Positions 4,513-5,932 of a stretch of DNA of 5,932 nt are shown one piece after another. Location: assembly GCA_031279795.1 (NCBI GenBank), contig JAITHZ010000223.1:1-5932 (forward strand), read 5' to 3'. The DNA is from Bacteroidales bacterium. Its GTDB lineage: Bacteria > Bacteroidota > Bacteroidia > Bacteroidales > WRGA01. Below the pieces are notes generated by a model. It did no database searches. It was not told the origin of the DNA and saw only the letters and a program-made list of their open reading frames with translations. Every line of letters starts with the position of its first letter. Within the stretch, counting starts at the first letter, position 1. A program made the translations under genes and the position numbers.

Positions 4513-5932
4513 ATGAAAAAAAACAATTTCTTTCAATTTTGCTTTTTGCTAACTTTCAGTATAGTTGTATCGTGTAACAAGCTAAAAGCTGATGATAGCA
4601 GTATTGTCTTTTTCGAGGATACATATAATTTTAAGAATTACGGTGGAGATGATGGTGCTGGCAGGTGTACAGGTTTTGCTATGACAGCTGTTCTTTTCAA
4701 GGTTGGAAAGATTTCCCCGTCTTATTTCCAGACAAATGCACAAACAGTCTATGAATTGCAGAAGGAAAATGTTACCGATTTCATACAGCACTGTCAGGAC
4801 AACGCGCATATAGGCGCATTCCAGAATTATCTTAATGCGGAATGGCGACATTTAAACCTGATGAACACAAATAAAAAGATTGTTGAGAAAGTAAAAAATA
4901 CGCCCGAACCAATAGCTATTGCATATAACCATGCTGTTGTCGCGTATTCCTATTCCCAAAAGACTGACGGAAGTCACGTTATTTATATTTACGACAATAA
5001 CGTAATTAATAAGCCTTATTCACTTGTTTATTCAGCGGACTATGCGACGGTTTATGCAACCGAATTTACAATGTTATTTGACAGTACCGGCCCCTTGAGT
5101 GGTTGGGCTGTTACGGCGGATGAAATTTCAAATCTGCTTCCAAATTACAAAATTTACGATAAAGGAGTAGTAATTAACGGTGTAAATTGGTCAACTCGCA
5201 ATGTCGGGGAAAACGGAGAATTTGTATCTTCACCGGAAAAATGCGGCATTGATTATACTTGGGATGCAGCCCAACATGTTTGTCCTGTGGACTGGAGTTT
5301 GCCGACGCGGGAAGACATTATGTCGCTGCTTGACAGTGAAAACGTAACCAGTGAATGGACAATTCAAAACGGAGTAAATGGATATTTATTTACAGATAAA
5401 ACCACCGGAGCAACGCTCTTTTTGCCTGCTGCGGGCGGTCGCGACGGCAACACAGGCTCGCTGAACAACAGAGGACTGGCAGGCTACTATTGGAGTAGCA
5501 CTCCGTTTAGCAGCGATCAGGCATACTATTTGCAATTTTTTAGTTATGATACTTCTTGCAGTCACTTCTACTACACCAATGGTTTTTCAGTTCATCCGGT
5601 TCACAAAAGAAGCATAATAATCAACGGTGTAAATTGGTCAACTCGCAATGTTGGGGAAAACGGAGAATTTGTATCTTCACGAGAAAAATACGGCGTTGAT
5701 TACACTTGGGAAGATGCCCAACATGCTTGTCCTGCGGGTTGGAGTTTGCCGACGCGGGAAGACATTATGTCGCTGCTTGACAGTGAAAACGTAACTAATG
5801 AATGGACAATTCAAAACGGAATAAATGGATATTTATTTACAGATAAAACCACCGGAGCAACGCTCTTTTTGCCTGCTGCGGGCGGTCGCGACGGCAACAC
5901 AGGCTCGCTGAACAACAGAGGACTGGCAGGCT
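4513..5932 (+). CDS. Lipoprotein with papain/C39-like domain and tandem Fib_succ_major repeats (3' end outside window)
   Basis: The frame stays open to the right edge (473 complete codons). Residues 1-21 form a lipoprotein signal peptide ending in IVVSC, with Cys21 as the lipid site. Residues about 35-190 resemble papain/C39-like peptidases: GAGRCTGFAM puts a candidate nucleophile at Cys52, NHAVVAYSY a His at 140, and YIYDNN an Asp at 161. Activity is unproven, and a degenerate domain is possible. From residue 220, copies of the Fib_succ_major domain follow: NGVNWSTRNVG, YTW..AQ..CP..WSLPTRED, LFLPAAGGRDG, GYYWSST and GFSVHPV. Copy 1 spans 220-368 and copy 2 begins at 369 and is cut by the window. 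Such domains are common in predicted surface proteins of Bacteroidota and Fibrobacter, with no settled function. ATGs at 4453 and 4465 are in frame, directly after a stop at 4450-4452, and would add 20 or 16 residues rich in Lys/Arg before the signal; 4513 was preferred because it gives a normal signal peptide. A cell-envelope location is inferred. Confidence 0.85.
   Translation, partial: MKKNNFFQFCFLLTFSIVVSCNKLKADDSSIVFFEDTYNFKNYGGDDGAGRCTGFAMTAVLFKVGKISPSYFQTNAQTVYELQKENVTDFIQHCQDNAHIGAFQNYLNAEWRHLNLMNTNKKIVEKVKNTPEPIAIAYNHAVVAYSYSQKTDGSHVIYIYDNNVINKPYSLVYSADYATVYATEFTMLFDSTGPLSGWAVTADEISNLLPNYKIYDKGVVINGVNWSTRNVGENGEFVSSPEKCGIDYTWDAAQHVCPVDWSLPTREDIMSLLDSENVTSEWTIQNGVNGYLFTDKTTGATLFLPAAGGRDGNTGSLNNRGLAGYYWSSTPFSSDQAYYLQFFSYDTSCSHFYYTNGFSVHPVHKRSIIINGVNWSTRNVGENGEFVSSREKYGVDYTWEDAQHACPAGWSLPTREDIMSLLDSENVTNEWTIQNGINGYLFTDKTTGATLFLPAAGGRDGNTGSLNNRGLAG
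5170..5616 (+). repeat. 447-bp coding tandem repeat, copy 1 (Fib_succ_major)
   Basis: The unit is 149 codons, set by identical anchors at 5176 and 5623. Over the 316 bp comparable with copy 2, I count 17 mismatches by eye, 14 of them transitions. They cluster in the first 123 bp (14 mismatches), while 5293-5485 has only 3. Copy 1 departs from the usual domain consensus at CPVDW, where copy 2 has CPAGW. Confidence 0.93.
5617..5932 (+). repeat. 447-bp coding tandem repeat, copy 2 (truncated by window)
   Basis: The first 316 bp of a second unit are visible. Positions 5822-5932 are identical to 5375-5485 without a single change (111 bp). The array may continue beyond the window. Confidence 0.93.

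Noticed and set aside
4582..4851. Minus-strand open frame of 89 codons
   Set aside because: It lies wholly inside the plus-strand lipoprotein gene, whose frame has a signal peptide and domain motifs; the minus frame has no recognisable feature.
5170..5932. Diversity-generating retroelement variable repeat
   Set aside because: The mismatches between the two copies are mixed transitions and a few transversions, not concentrated at adenines, and no reverse transcriptase or template repeat is in the window.

Overview
The window looks like a chromosomal piece of a member of the Bacteroidota, most likely Bacteroidales. The grounds are the dimeric-type glycyl-tRNA synthetase, short AT-rich translation-initiation regions with no clear Shine-Dalgarno sequence, TAnnTTTG-type promoter boxes, exported lipoproteins, and a 'Fibrobacter succinogenes major paralogous' (Fib_succ_major) domain. 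No RNA gene, CRISPR array, insertion sequence or phage gene is visible.

Layout. Positions 1-552 (+) hold the C-terminal part of a DUF2135-like protein whose start lies outside the window; its stop codon sits inside a 7-bp tandem repeat. A long hairpin at 644-680 separates it from a convergent minus-strand operon and can serve as terminator for both. The operon reads right to left: glyS (3898-2363), an FKBP-type peptidyl-prolyl isomerase lipoprotein (2349-1804) and an actin/ParM-like ATPase (1782-700), with gaps of only 13 and 21 nt. An AT-rich intergenic stretch (3899-4452) carries candidate promoters for both divergent transcription units, a 14-bp direct repeat, a bulged stem-loop and a second copy of the 7-bp repeat unit. 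From 4513 (+) to the right edge runs a large putative lipoprotein: a papain/C39-like domain followed by tandem Fib_succ_major repeats, with a unit of exactly 447 bp.

The most unusual object is the actin-like ATPase. The phosphate-1 motif that normally opens such proteins (GLDLGNANTCV) lies at its extreme C-terminus, behind a Gly/Ser/Asp-rich linker, while the N-terminus begins where a normal family member would already be past that motif. Joining the C-terminus to the N-terminus restores the canonical order, so the protein reads as a naturally circularly permuted actin fold. The second point of interest is the lipoprotein at the right edge. Its two repeat copies are almost identical at the DNA level, mainly in their 3' part, which points to recent duplication or ongoing gene conversion.

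Functionally, glyS is core translation, the FKBP lipoprotein is an envelope folding factor, and the role of the actin-like protein is unknown. The genes at the two edges look like accessory surface or envelope proteins.
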